IMG/VR virus record: IMGVR_UViG_3300030419_006726 | Location: 90,916-154,915 of that record | Length of the DNA: 64,000 nt | Strand: one strand, 5' to 3' | DNA from: a virus | Shown: positions 24,821 to 33,834 of the stretch, piece by piece | Layout: every line of letters starts with the position of its first letter | How positions within the stretch are numbered: the stretch's first letter is position 1 | Translations under genes and position numbers: made by a program | Notes under the pieces: generated by a model | Database searches by the model: none | What the model saw: only the letters and a program-made list of their open reading frames with translations | Told to the model about the DNA's origin: nothing

Positions 24821-27800
24821 TGGCTCTTATAGGTGAAATAACTGGTTCAGGTGGACTTACAGCGTCCGGAAGTGTTTTTATTAGTGGATCCCTACAACTT
24901 TCGCAAGAAACTGGTGATCCAACCATCCTTGAAAACATGGGTGGTGCCATTTATATTAAAGAAGACACAGATGGGGCAGACCAGTTTTATTTTAGAAATT
25001 CTGCCGGCACCGTTACACAATTAGGTTCTGCCGGGGCTGCAACCGATAATACTTGGACTGGAGTTAACACTTTTGATGGCGAGATAACTGCTTCAAGCGG
25101 ACTTCTTTTTGCTGATGATAAGAAGCTCTATTTTGGAACAGATAAAGACTGGTCAATTGAATATGATGAAGACGGTGACGATGATTTAGTAATGACGGGC
25201 GATAAGTTGAGTATCGAAAGTTCGACTGCCGGCAGACCCAGAGTTACAATTAAAAATACAACCAACGATGCAAACAGCGCGACATTGCGTTTCGTTAAAG
25301 ATAAAGGAGCCGCAGGTGCTGCTGATGACAATGTAGGGGTGATTGAGTTTTACGGAGATGACGCAAACCAAGATCAAGTATTGTTTGGGCGTATTAGAAC
25401 GCGAGTTGCGGTGCACACAAATGGCCAAGAAGGCGGAAAGATGCATCTTTCAGTTGCCTCCCATGATGGAGAATTAAATCACGGTCTCGTCATCACAGAC
25501 GGTAACGCCGAAGACGAAGTAGATGTAACAGTTGGTAATGGCTCTGCTTCTAGGACCACCATCGCCGGCGACATGACGATTACAACGATTGCAAATCCTG
25601 GTTCTGATGTGGACAAGTTCTTAGTTTCGAACAGTGGAGTCGTAGGGTTCAGGACTGGTGCAGAGGTCGCTTCAGACATTGGTGCTACGTCAACTACCGC
25701 AACCAACAACTTTACCGGCGATGTGACCGCCTCACAAGGCTTGACAATTCCTGATGATACTTTGTTGAGGTTCGGAAATGCTTCTGGTGGCGATGCCACT
25801 ATTGAATATGACGAAGACGGAACAGACGAGCTTCGGTTCGCTGGCGCTGCAGTAACATTCGAACAAGCAACCTCCTTTGATGCAAATGTGACACTAGGAA
25901 ATGCGGCATCAGATGTTACAACTGTAACCGGTCAGTTAACTGCATCTTCTGGCATAGCAATCACGGGCTCTATTCACATTGGTGCTAGCCTTACGAATGC
26001 TGGTGGCGATACTGACAAATTCTTATGCGTTGATCCAGACGGAGAATTGAGATTTCGAACCGGCGCAGAGGTTGCCTCCGATATTGATGCGGTGGCTGCT
26101 GATGCCAATATTACTTTCACCGGAAAATTGACAGCTTCAAATGGGCTTTTAATTAGCAATCTTGAGAATCCTGGCTCCGATGTTGATAAGTTCTTGGTTT
26201 CAAACAGCGGGTTAATTCAGTTTCGTACTGGAGCAGAAGTCGCTTCTGATATAGGTGCCACTTCAACTACCGCGACTAACAACTTTACCGGTGATATGAC
26301 TGCTTCACAAGGATTGGCTATTCCGGATGATACCTTGCTCAGATTTGGTAACGCTTCTGGTGGTGATGCCACTATTGAATATGATGAAGATGGAACAGAT
26401 GAGCTAAGATTTGCCGGCGCTGCAGTAACATTCGAACAAGCAGCCTCCTTTGATGCAAATGTGACACTAGGAAATGCGGCCACCGACGTTACAACTGTAA
26501 CTGGCCAACTAACAGCTTCTAATGGTGTGGCCATCACGGGCTCTATTCATATTGGTGCTAGCCTTACAAACGCCGGCGCCGACACTGACAAGTTTCTTTG
26601 CGTTGATCCAGATGGTGAATTAAGATTCCGTACTGGCGCTGAAGTGGCTTCTGATATTGATGCAACTGCAACCACTGCAACCAATAATTTTACTGGAGAT
26701 GTGACCGCTTCTCAGGGTTTGACTATTCCTGATGATACTTTATTAAGATTTGGCAATGCATCCGGCGGCGATGCCACTATCGAATACGATGAAAATGGCA
26801 CTGATGAACTTCGGTTCGCTGGCGCTGCAGTAACCTTTGAGCAGGCCGTTTCTTTTGATGGAAATGTGACATTGGGGCTCTCTAATGCAGATGCGGTTAC
26901 GGTTCCAGCACAACTTACTGCTTCAGAAGGTCTTCTCATCAAAGATGACAGGAAACTATATTTTGGCGATGGCCAGGATTGGTCAATAGAATACGATGAA
27001 GATGGCGATGACGACCTTAAGATGACTGGGACTACCCTCACAGTTGCAAGTGATACTGTTACTTTTACCTCAGAAGCATCAACCGATCCTTTGGTTATAA
27101 TTAAGAATTACACTAATGACGAGAACGGAGCGCGCCTACGGTTTGTAAAAGATAAAGGCGCTGCCGGCGCAGCAAATGATGTTGCAGGTGTTATTGAATT
27201 CTATGCCGATGACGCCAGTCAAGATCAGGTCTTGTTTTCTGAAATTAAATCTCAGGTTGCGGTACACACAAATGGTCAAGAGGGTGGTAAGTTAAGCTTA
27301 TCAGTTGCTTCTCACGATGGTGAAAGTCAGCCTGGACTTGTTATTACTGACGGTTCTGCAGAGGATGAAGTTGATGTAACAGTAGGCAACGGCTCTGCCT
27401 CTAGAACGACAATAAGCGGCGATATGACAATTACAACTATCGCAAATCCTGGCTCTGATGTTGATAAATTTTTAGTTTCAAACAGTGGCGTTGTGGGATT
27501 CAGAACCGGAGCAGAGGTTGCTTCAGATATCGGCGCTACGTCAACTACTGCAACCAATAACTTTACCGGAGATTTAACCGCTTCGCAAGGTCTGTCTATC
27601 CCTGACGACACTTTGTTGAGATTTGGTAATGCTTCTGGTGGTGATGCTACATTTGAGTACGACGAAGATGGCACAGACACGCTTTTGTATGCCGGCGCCT
27701 CTTTAAGAATTTCTGATGATGTAAAATTAGAGTTTGGCTCTGGAGGAGACGCTACAATTGAGTATGACGAAAACGGCACAGATGAGCTTCGTTTCGCAGG

Positions 27801-29415
27801 CGCAGCAGTAACGTTTGAGCAAGCCGCCTCTTTTGACGGCAATATGACACTGGGGCTTTCTAATGCTGATGTGGTTACCGTTCCGGCACAATTAACTGCC
27901 TCTGAGGGCATTCTTGTTAAAGATGATAGATTTTTATACTTTGGTGATGGCCAAGATGTTTCATTCGAATATGATGAAGACGGCAATGATACATTAATTA
28001 TTTCTGGTAATCCGGTATTAATATCCAGTCAACTAACAGCTTCTGCTGGTATAGCTATCACCGGCTCTTTCCATATCGGCGCCAGCCTTGTGAACGCCGG
28101 CGGCGACACTGATAAGTTCCTATGTGTTGATCCGGATGGAGAAGTAAGATTCAGAACTGGAGCGGAAGTTGCCTCTGACATTGGCGCGCTAGCGGCGGAT
28201 GCAAATATCACTTTTTCTGGCAAAGTGACGGCTTCGAATGGCTTGGTTGTAGCTACATCAGATGATGGATTGATGATGGCCGATGGCATACCAATCAATA
28301 TTGGCGCTAGTGGTGATCTGACAATTTATCACGATGGTACAGATTCAACAATACTAAACAGCACTGGTGATCTTAAAATACGTTCAACAGTCAACTCAGC
28401 AGATGCGATCTTCATTGAGGTTGACGGCGGAACATCTGAAACAATTATGATCCACTCCGATCAAGGTACAGCAGCTGCAGCTGCAACAGAGACCGACGCA
28501 TCTATTCAGCTACATTCGGATGTTGGCGGAATTGGCCTCCACTCCGGACTAAACGGAGACAACGCTATCAGGATCGAAGCCAATGGTGGCGCCAACGAGA
28601 CTATTGTAATTCACGCAAATCAAGGTACTGGAGAGGATCACGCAAACTCTTCAATCCTATTGCTTTCTGATGTCGGGGGTATTGGACTTACGGCGACTGG
28701 CTTAACTGGTGTTATGACAGATGGCAATTCGGATGCAGCAGTTCAATTGACCGCTCTTGCTGGTGGTATTGGTTTGCGTACCACTTCAAATCTAGCCGGC
28801 GCAATTCAGATCGAGGCTGACGGCGGCACGTCTGAGACAATTATTATTAAATCAGATCAGGGTACTGGTAAATGGGTAAAGGGTACAAACAACTCGTCAA
28901 TTCAAATATTGTCAGACGTTGGAGGTGTTAGTATTGACACTCCAGCCTTAAATCATGTGCACTCTTTTAGCACTGATGCGCTAACAAATGCTTTTGGCGC
29001 CGATGGCGACACATGCGGAACAATTATTAAATATTCCCCAGGGGCCGACGATACTTTAACTGTTGGACAGCTATACTTTTTCCACACTGATGGAACTTGG
29101 AATCAGTGTGACGCTGATGCGGTTGCAACCGGTGGGTCGCAATTACTAGGAATCGGCCTAGGAAATGCGCGCACAGTTGGCGTACTAATTAAAGGATTTG
29201 TCAGAATTCCAAGCACTGAAATCTTAAATGTTCCTGGCTCAAATGCTAGCCCTGGCTTGCCAGTTTATATGTCCACCACTGCTGGCCACCTTGACTTTAC
29301 CGCTCCAAGCGGAAATGGTGATATTGTTCGAATCGTCGGATATGCAATTCAAGACGATACAGATGTTTTGATCTACTTTGATCCAGACCCAACTTATGTT
29401 GAGGTTAGTGCGTAG
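24820..29415 (+). CDS. Giant repetitive fibre-like virion protein
   Basis: A 1531 aa protein built from repeats: 3-5 copies of an NNFTGDxTASQGL...LLRFGNASGGDATIEYDEDGTDELRFAG module, three of an AITGSIHIGASL...DGELRFRTGAEVASDI module, and two of a roughly 200-residue block (nt 25110-25700 and 26950-27560). The C-terminus (VGQLYFFHTDGTWNQCDADA... to YFDPDPTYVEV) resembles a capping domain of marine phage appendage proteins. It should form an elongated, perhaps trimeric, fibre. No chaperone or autoprotease domain is visible. Confidence 0.6.
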   Translation: MALIGEITGSGGLTASGSVFISGSLQLSQETGDPTILENMGGAIYIKEDTDGADQFYFRNSAGTVTQLGSAGAATDNTWTGVNTFDGEITASSGLLFADDKKLYFGTDKDWSIEYDEDGDDDLVMTGDKLSIESSTAGRPRVTIKNTTNDANSATLRFVKDKGAAGAADDNVGVIEFYGDDANQDQVLFGRIRTRVAVHTNGQEGGKMHLSVASHDGELNHGLVITDGNAEDEVDVTVGNGSASRTTIAGDMTITTIANPGSDVDKFLVSNSGVVGFRTGAEVASDIGATSTTATNNFTGDVTASQGLTIPDDTLLRFGNASGGDATIEYDEDGTDELRFAGAAVTFEQATSFDANVTLGNAASDVTTVTGQLTASSGIAITGSIHIGASLTNAGGDTDKFLCVDPDGELRFRTGAEVASDIDAVAADANITFTGKLTASNGLLISNLENPGSDVDKFLVSNSGLIQFRTGAEVASDIGATSTTATNNFTGDMTASQGLAIPDDTLLRFGNASGGDATIEYDEDGTDELRFAGAAVTFEQAASFDANVTLGNAATDVTTVTGQLTASNGVAITGSIHIGASLTNAGADTDKFLCVDPDGELRFRTGAEVASDIDATATTATNNFTGDVTASQGLTIPDDTLLRFGNASGGDATIEYDENGTDELRFAGAAVTFEQAVSFDGNVTLGLSNADAVTVPAQLTASEGLLIKDDRKLYFGDGQDWSIEYDEDGDDDLKMTGTTLTVASDTVTFTSEASTDPLVIIKNYTNDENGARLRFVKDKGAAGAANDVAGVIEFYADDASQDQVLFSEIKSQVAVHTNGQEGGKLSLSVASHDGESQPGLVITDGSAEDEVDVTVGNGSASRTTISGDMTITTIANPGSDVDKFLVSNSGVVGFRTGAEVASDIGATSTTATNNFTGDLTASQGLSIPDDTLLRFGNASGGDATFEYDEDGTDTLLYAGASLRISDDVKLEFGSGGDATIEYDENGTDELRFAGAAVTFEQAASFDGNMTLGLSNADVVTVPAQLTASEGILVKDDRFLYFGDGQDVSFEYDEDGNDTLIISGNPVLISSQLTASAGIAITGSFHIGASLVNAGGDTDKFLCVDPDGEVRFRTGAEVASDIGALAADANITFSGKVTASNGLVVATSDDGLMMADGIPINIGASGDLTIYHDGTDSTILNSTGDLKIRSTVNSADAIFIEVDGGTSETIMIHSDQGTAAAAATETDASIQLHSDVGGIGLHSGLNGDNAIRIEANGGANETIVIHANQGTGEDHANSSILLLSDVGGIGLTATGLTGVMTDGNSDAAVQLTALAGGIGLRTTSNLAGAIQIEADGGTSETIIIKSDQGTGKWVKGTNNSSIQILSDVGGVSIDTPALNHVHSFSTDALTNAFGADGDTCGTIIKYSPGADDTLTVGQLYFFHTDGTWNQCDADAVATGGSQLLGIGLGNARTVGVLIKGFVRIPSTEILNVPGSNASPGLPVYMSTTAGHLDFTAPSGNGDIVRIVGYAIQDDTDVLIYFDPDPTYVEVSA
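25080..28190 (+). repeat. Complex intragenic repeat block
   Basis: Protein repeats are nearly identical while the DNA differs at many third positions. Exceptions occur: 25843-25907 and 26416-26480 match over 65 bases with one mismatch. The copies of the GDATIEYDEDG unit lie near 25790, 26370, 26770, 27650 and 27750. Confidence 0.75.
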
Positions 29416-30620
29416 TGGCAGTTGGCAAGGTAAATGATGTAGCTGGCGCTAGCATTGGTAAAGTACAAGGTGTGGCCGCGGCCAGTATTGGTAAGTTAAG
29501 CGATGTTGCAGCATCGCTGGGCGAAGAGGAACAATATACTCGTCTTGCGATGGTTGTTGGAGAAAGCGCTGAGGTATATTGGACTACATCATCAACAATT
29601 AACTCTATGGAGGATTGGACGCTTCTCGATCTCGGCTCTGGTGGCTATGATTCTGTTAAGTGGGGCCATGACTCTGACGGCAACGAGGTTTGGATTATTG
29701 CTCGCGATAGTGCCTCAGATCCCATGTATATTGCGGTGTCTGATGGATCCACTAACTGGGTACCTTCGGCTAGTGCTAACTGGGTAAGCGTGCGTCCGGA
29801 CGGCGGCAGACAGTTGGACGGCAAAGGTCACAGAGTATCTTACGGTAATACCGGCAGCGACGATCAGGCAACATGGATGCTTGCGTCGGTTGGCGAGAGC
29901 GAATACGCATACTATGTCTCAGGCAGCATTACGGATCCATCCAACTGGGAAGTTGTCTTCAGAGGCTTTGATGGATCCAGCCAAGAAGGCTCTTTCCGCC
30001 CTATGCTCTGGAACAGAGAGGAGGATGATGAAAAATCCACATTCCTTATTGGTGTCAACAATCCCGGAGAGTTGTGGGCCAGTGCTAACGGTACGGGCTC
30101 AGGAGACAACAATGATTGGATGGAAGTTGACGGTGGATTCTCAGGCAATTCCAAGAACAAAGGCGCCGCCGCCTATTCACAGGGCAAGTGGGTTGTCCTG
30201 GGCCAGCAGAGCGCCGAACATCATAGAATAGGAGAAGGCTTTCCCCCGACAACGTGGGCAGACTTAAATGAACCCGCTGCCAACAGGCAAATGCTATCAA
30301 TTGCAACCGATATGACCGGCACAATGATAGCCGTTGGAAAGAATAGTTATGTTTGGAGAAGCTTTGATAATGGGGACAATTGGGAGGAGATCCGTGTGAC
30401 AGGCTCAAATGCCGGCGTGTACAGAACATGGAGAGGTATTGCGTATGACAATAACATGCTTAATGAAGATGGTGGTGGCACTTGGTTGGTTGCAGGCTCT
30501 GGTGGTGATTTTATGGTAAGCACCGACAACGGTGAAAATTGGCACCCATTCTCAATCTCAGATTCCACAAATAGACAGTATAATGCGGTTGCCTTCAACT
30601 GCACGGGCGCATACCAGTAG
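29415..30620 (+). CDS. BNR/Asp-box beta-propeller-like virion protein
   Basis: A 401 aa protein read from GTG overlapping the previous TAG. The N-terminus carries three imperfect repeats of ASIGKVxxVAA (residues 1-35), likely an attachment element. The rest has Asp-box motifs of BNR/sialidase propellers (SFDNGDNW, STDNGENW) and regularly spaced Trp-rich blades. Glycan-binding tips often use this fold, so receptor or surface-sugar recognition is plausible. No sialidase catalytic set is evident. Confidence 0.6.
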   Translation: MAVGKVNDVAGASIGKVQGVAAASIGKLSDVAASLGEEEQYTRLAMVVGESAEVYWTTSSTINSMEDWTLLDLGSGGYDSVKWGHDSDGNEVWIIARDSASDPMYIAVSDGSTNWVPSASANWVSVRPDGGRQLDGKGHRVSYGNTGSDDQATWMLASVGESEYAYYVSGSITDPSNWEVVFRGFDGSSQEGSFRPMLWNREEDDEKSTFLIGVNNPGELWASANGTGSGDNNDWMEVDGGFSGNSKNKGAAAYSQGKWVVLGQQSAEHHRIGEGFPPTTWADLNEPAANRQMLSIATDMTGTMIAVGKNSYVWRSFDNGDNWEEIRVTGSNAGVYRTWRGIAYDNNMLNEDGGGTWLVAGSGGDFMVSTDNGENWHPFSISDSTNRQYNAVAFNCTGAYQ

Positions 30621-30657
30621 CGTTCGAACATTTAATTGGATTTTTAAGATAGTACGC

Positions 30658-30666
30658 ACTATTTAT
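30658..30666 (+). promoter_or_regulatory. ACTATTTAT element before scaffold and capsid genes
   Basis: A recurrent-element copy in the 80 bp gap, 34 bases before the scaffold ATG and upstream of TAGGAG. It is the best candidate promoter for the gp22-gp23 pair. Confidence 0.5.
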
Positions 30667-30700
30667 TTGTGACAAATTTTATTATCCTAGGAGATTTTTT

Positions 30701-31825
30701 ATGTCTTCAATGTTAGAACAAGCAATCATTGATGCGACAGCTTTGAAAGAAGCCGCAATTAAAAACGCCGAGGCGGCTATTATTGAAAAATATGCCCCTG
30801 AAGTTAAGAAGGCAGTAGCCACACTATTAGAACAAGAAGAAGAACTTGATCTGGGCGCCGACCCTGCAGGTATGGGCCTTGATACCGGCCCGGTAGCTAT
30901 GGAAACTTCCGTCGATCTACCGCCAGCTGCCGGTGACGGCGAAAGTGTCTGCCCCTGCCCAGAAGAGGGCGAAGCAGAGGAAATAGAGGTTGATATCGAT
31001 CAATTGCGAAAAATGGCACTGCAAGAGCCTGAAGGCGGACTTGAAGATCTCGGAGCGCTAGCTGGCGAACCATTCCCAGGAGAAGACGAATTGGCATTGC
31101 AAGAGGAAGTTGATATTGATGAAGATTTCTTAACAGCTCTCTTAAGAGAAGCCAAGAAAAAGTCGAAACCCGATGGAGATGGTGACGGTGTTCCGCCATG
31201 GGCTGACAAGGACGACGATGATCCAGAGGTCCAAGAAGAAGAAATTGAAATCAATGAAGAAAACATTTCTGATATTATTGAAGAATTAGTTGTTGATATG
31301 GAGCCGCAAAAGACTGGCTGGCTTGGAACAGGCCTACCAGAACTTGAGCATGCCGCCGAAATGGAAATGGCCCGCCGCCAATCAACAGAACACGAAGAAG
31401 AAAAAGCTGAGTATGAAAAGTCTATCAAAGAACTTGAAGAGCAGAATACAGCTTTAAAAGAATACACTTTTAAATTAAAAGAAGCGCTTACTCGTTTGAC
31501 AGGCAATCTCGATGAGTTGAATCTGTCAAATGCGCGTTTACTATATACGAACCGAACGTTAAGTAGCATCTCCTTGAATGAGAGACAAAAAAATAAAATT
31601 GTCCAAGCTATTTCAAATGCCGGTTCTGTCGAAGAGGCGAAAACAATATATGAGACCCTTCAGAGCACAGTGGGATCCACTCCGTCAAGGAGAACTCCAC
31701 AATCACTGAGCGAAGCAGTATCACGTCCCTCGACCGGTCCAATATTAACCAATAGAAGGCCAACAAACCAAAATCAAGACAATTCTTTCACCAAAAGGAT
31801 GAAAGAGTTGGCAGGCATTAAATAA
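30701..31825 (+). CDS. Prohead scaffolding protein (T4 gp22-like)
   Basis: A 374 aa, very acidic, helical protein directly upstream of the major capsid gene. The N-terminus (MLEQAIIDATALKEAAIKNAE...IIEKYAPEVK) is typical of gp22 in marine T4-like phages. Acidic Asp/Glu runs and a coiled coil (residues 225-290) follow, and the end KRMKELAGIK should contact capsid protein. Several [IL]xE sites would let gp21 degrade it. A Ca-binding-like DGDGDGVPPWADKDDDD loop lies near residue 160. Confidence 0.8.
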   Translation: MSSMLEQAIIDATALKEAAIKNAEAAIIEKYAPEVKKAVATLLEQEEELDLGADPAGMGLDTGPVAMETSVDLPPAAGDGESVCPCPEEGEAEEIEVDIDQLRKMALQEPEGGLEDLGALAGEPFPGEDELALQEEVDIDEDFLTALLREAKKKSKPDGDGDGVPPWADKDDDDPEVQEEEIEINEENISDIIEELVVDMEPQKTGWLGTGLPELEHAAEMEMARRQSTEHEEEKAEYEKSIKELEEQNTALKEYTFKLKEALTRLTGNLDELNLSNARLLYTNRTLSSISLNERQKNKIVQAISNAGSVEEAKTIYETLQSTVGSTPSRRTPQSLSEAVSRPSTGPILTNRRPTNQNQDNSFTKRMKELAGIK

Positions 31826-31840
31826 GGAGATAAAATTAAC

Positions 31841-33697
31841 ATGTCTATTTTACAAAAATTAACCGAAGGCATCGTTCAACGTGATCTCAAGAAAGAAGGT
31901 TCCGCACTACTATCAAAGTGGGAGCGTACCGGTCTTCTTGAGGGAATGGGCGACGATCGCGCTAAGGGTGGCATGGCTCGCTTGCTTGAGAATCAGGCAA
32001 AAGAGCTACTTAGGGAGGCCACAACAATGGCAGCTGGTGACGTTGAAGGTTTCGCCGCAGTTGCATTCCCTATCGTCCGTCGTGTATTCGGTGGACTTAT
32101 CGCTAACGATCTTGTTAGCGTTCAACCAATGAGCTTACCTTCTGGTCTGATCTTTTTCCTCGACTTCAAGCTCAATGATGGAAGTCGTCTAAGCACCTCC
32201 GGTTCTTCACAGTCCGTTTATGGTGGTGGCGCTGTCGCTAGCCAGATCACTGGTGGTGTTGACTTGTCCGGTGATGAGGCTGAAAACAGCTTCTACGGAC
32301 TGAACCAGGGATATGCTTCCCCAACCGGTTCCGCACTTATGACCTTGACAGTTGTTGCTTCCGGTATTGTCGGTTCTAATACCGGTGACGATGTTGATAA
32401 CAGCGTTACAGCTGCTTCCATTGGCGCTAGCACCGTCAACACTTCACTAAGCAAGCTTGTTCGCTATGACCCCGATCTTTCCGGATCTTCGGTCGTTGTT
32501 GCAACCGCCCCTGGTGACAGTGAGTTGGCACAGCTTAATCGCAACAACCTTATTTCTTTGGTTATTGCAGATGATACCGATAACAATGACGATTCTACTG
32601 GTACCGATGGTCTAAGCTCTAACAAGGGTAGACAAGTTCGTCGTTTGACAACCATGGTTGGTCGTACAGCCGCATCTGCTCAACGTTCGGTGCACAACTT
32701 GGACGTTGATTCTTCATCAGAAACATCTTACGTGCTTGTTTTCCAAGGTACAGCTTCTGTTGGTAGTGACGCTGAAGTTGCTAACCTTAAGACAGAGTTG
32801 GGTACCGGCGCTGGCGCAGAGTATTCATTCTCTTTCCCAATTGATGATAAATTCCAAGCTGGTGGGGCCATTGGTTCTGTCGTTGGTAGCACAACCTGGG
32901 GACTTGAAGGTGAAGAGAACATTCCTGAGATCGACTTGAAGGTCGATAGCATTGCAGTCACAGCGAAGACCAAGAAGCTCAAGGCCAAGTGGACTCCAGA
33001 GTTAGGACAAGATCTTAACGCTTACCACAACCTTGATGCCGAGGTCGAGCTTACCAGCATCCTCTCTGAGCAGATTGCTCTTGAGATCGATCGCGAAATC
33101 CTCAACGATCTAGTTCGTGGCGCTACTGCTGCTACTTACTACTGGGCAAGAATGCCTGGAATGTTTGTTGAGCGCGAGACGGGTGCAGAAATTGGTGCAG
33201 CTACTAAGGCTCCCGATTTCACCGGTACAGTCAGCGAGTGGTATGAGACTCTTGTTGAGACAATCAACGATGTGTCCGCTCAGATCCACCGTAAGACACT
33301 TCGCGGAGGCGCTAACTACATCGTTACTTCTCCCGAGGTTGCTAACATTCTCGAATTCACAGCTGGATTCCGCGCAAGCGTAACCGCTGATGCAGACAGA
33401 GGAACAGTTGGCGCTGTCAAGACTGGTGCTCTTAGCAAGAAATGGGATGTGTACGTCGATCCTTACTTCCCACGGAACGTTGTTCTCGTCGGACGTAAAG
33501 GTGGAAGCTTCCTTGAAAGCGGCTACGTGTACGCTCCATATGTGCCACTACAGGTGACACCCACTATCTTTGGACCAGAAGACTTCGTGCCCCGTAAGGG
33601 CGTGATGACTCGTTATGCCAAGAAGATGGTTCGTCCCGATATGTACGGTCTAGTTATCGTGCGTGGTATGCTTGGTGAGTCCGGACTAGAAAGCTAA
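31841..33697 (+). CDS. Major capsid protein (T4 gp23-like)
   Basis: A 618 aa HK97-fold capsid protein. The pro-region has the gp23-type sequence MARLLENQAKELLREA, and LRE-A at residues 57-60 predicts maturation cleavage after E59 by the gp21-like protease (T4 gp23 is cut after E65). The mature part begins TTMAAGDVEGFAAVAFPIVRRVF, as in T4-like capsids. It is longer than T4 gp23 (521 aa), with an apparent insertion around residues 130-290. Codon use is strongly biased to GGT, GCT and CGT, as expected for the most abundant phage protein. AAGGAG precedes; a terminator follows. Confidence 0.93.
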   Translation: MSILQKLTEGIVQRDLKKEGSALLSKWERTGLLEGMGDDRAKGGMARLLENQAKELLREATTMAAGDVEGFAAVAFPIVRRVFGGLIANDLVSVQPMSLPSGLIFFLDFKLNDGSRLSTSGSSQSVYGGGAVASQITGGVDLSGDEAENSFYGLNQGYASPTGSALMTLTVVASGIVGSNTGDDVDNSVTAASIGASTVNTSLSKLVRYDPDLSGSSVVVATAPGDSELAQLNRNNLISLVIADDTDNNDDSTGTDGLSSNKGRQVRRLTTMVGRTAASAQRSVHNLDVDSSSETSYVLVFQGTASVGSDAEVANLKTELGTGAGAEYSFSFPIDDKFQAGGAIGSVVGSTTWGLEGEENIPEIDLKVDSIAVTAKTKKLKAKWTPELGQDLNAYHNLDAEVELTSILSEQIALEIDREILNDLVRGATAATYYWARMPGMFVERETGAEIGAATKAPDFTGTVSEWYETLVETINDVSAQIHRKTLRGGANYIVTSPEVANILEFTAGFRASVTADADRGTVGAVKTGALSKKWDVYVDPYFPRNVVLVGRKGGSFLESGYVYAPYVPLQVTPTIFGPEDFVPRKGVMTRYAKKMVRPDMYGLVIVRGMLGESGLES

Positions 33698-33720
33698 AAT
33701 CTAGTTTAGCAAAAATGTTT

Positions 33721-33752
33721 AAAGCTCTCGTCATTTGGCGGGAGCTTTATTC
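33721..33752 (+). terminator. Intrinsic terminator after major capsid gene
   Basis: AAAGCTCTCG (33721-33730) pairs with CGGGAGCTTT (33739-33748) as a 10 bp stem with one T-G wobble and an 8-base loop. The following TTTATT is only moderately T-rich, so some read-through is likely. Confidence 0.65.
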
Positions 33753-33760
33753 GTTTGCAT

Positions 33761-33769
33761 ACTATTTAA
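33761..33769 (+). promoter_or_regulatory. ACTATTTAA element after capsid terminator
   Basis: A relative of the recurrent element, 65 bases before the ATG at 33835. The longer distance makes it weaker than other copies. Confidence 0.3.
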
Positions 33770-33801
33770 GACTGACAGACGTGTCGGAGATGCGTTTGTC
33801 G

Positions 33802-33810
33802 TGCTATAAT
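33802..33810 (+). promoter_or_regulatory. Extended -10 promoter before 33835 gene
   Basis: TGCTATAAT (TGnTATAAT; -10 at 33805-33810) without a clear -35. A small inverted repeat, CTGACA-GACG-TGTCGG, lies just upstream at 33772-33787. Confidence 0.45.
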
Positions 33811-33834
33811 TTTCAATTAAGGAGGGAAATAAAT

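Noticed and set aside
25128-28298. Several minus-strand open frames of 60-219 codons with Ser/Pro/Val-rich repeats
   Set aside because: They are the reverse complements of the fibre-gene repeats, start without ribosome sites and repeat only because the + strand gene repeats.
22322-30620. Diversity-generating retroelement acting on fibre genes
   Set aside because: No reverse transcriptase gene or template/variable repeat pair with adenine-biased differences is visible; differences between repeats are spread over all third positions.
33715-33834. Upstream 40-codon extension of the 33835 gene
   Set aside because: It would translate the capsid terminator and promoter region; AAGGAGGG directly before 33835 fixes the start.
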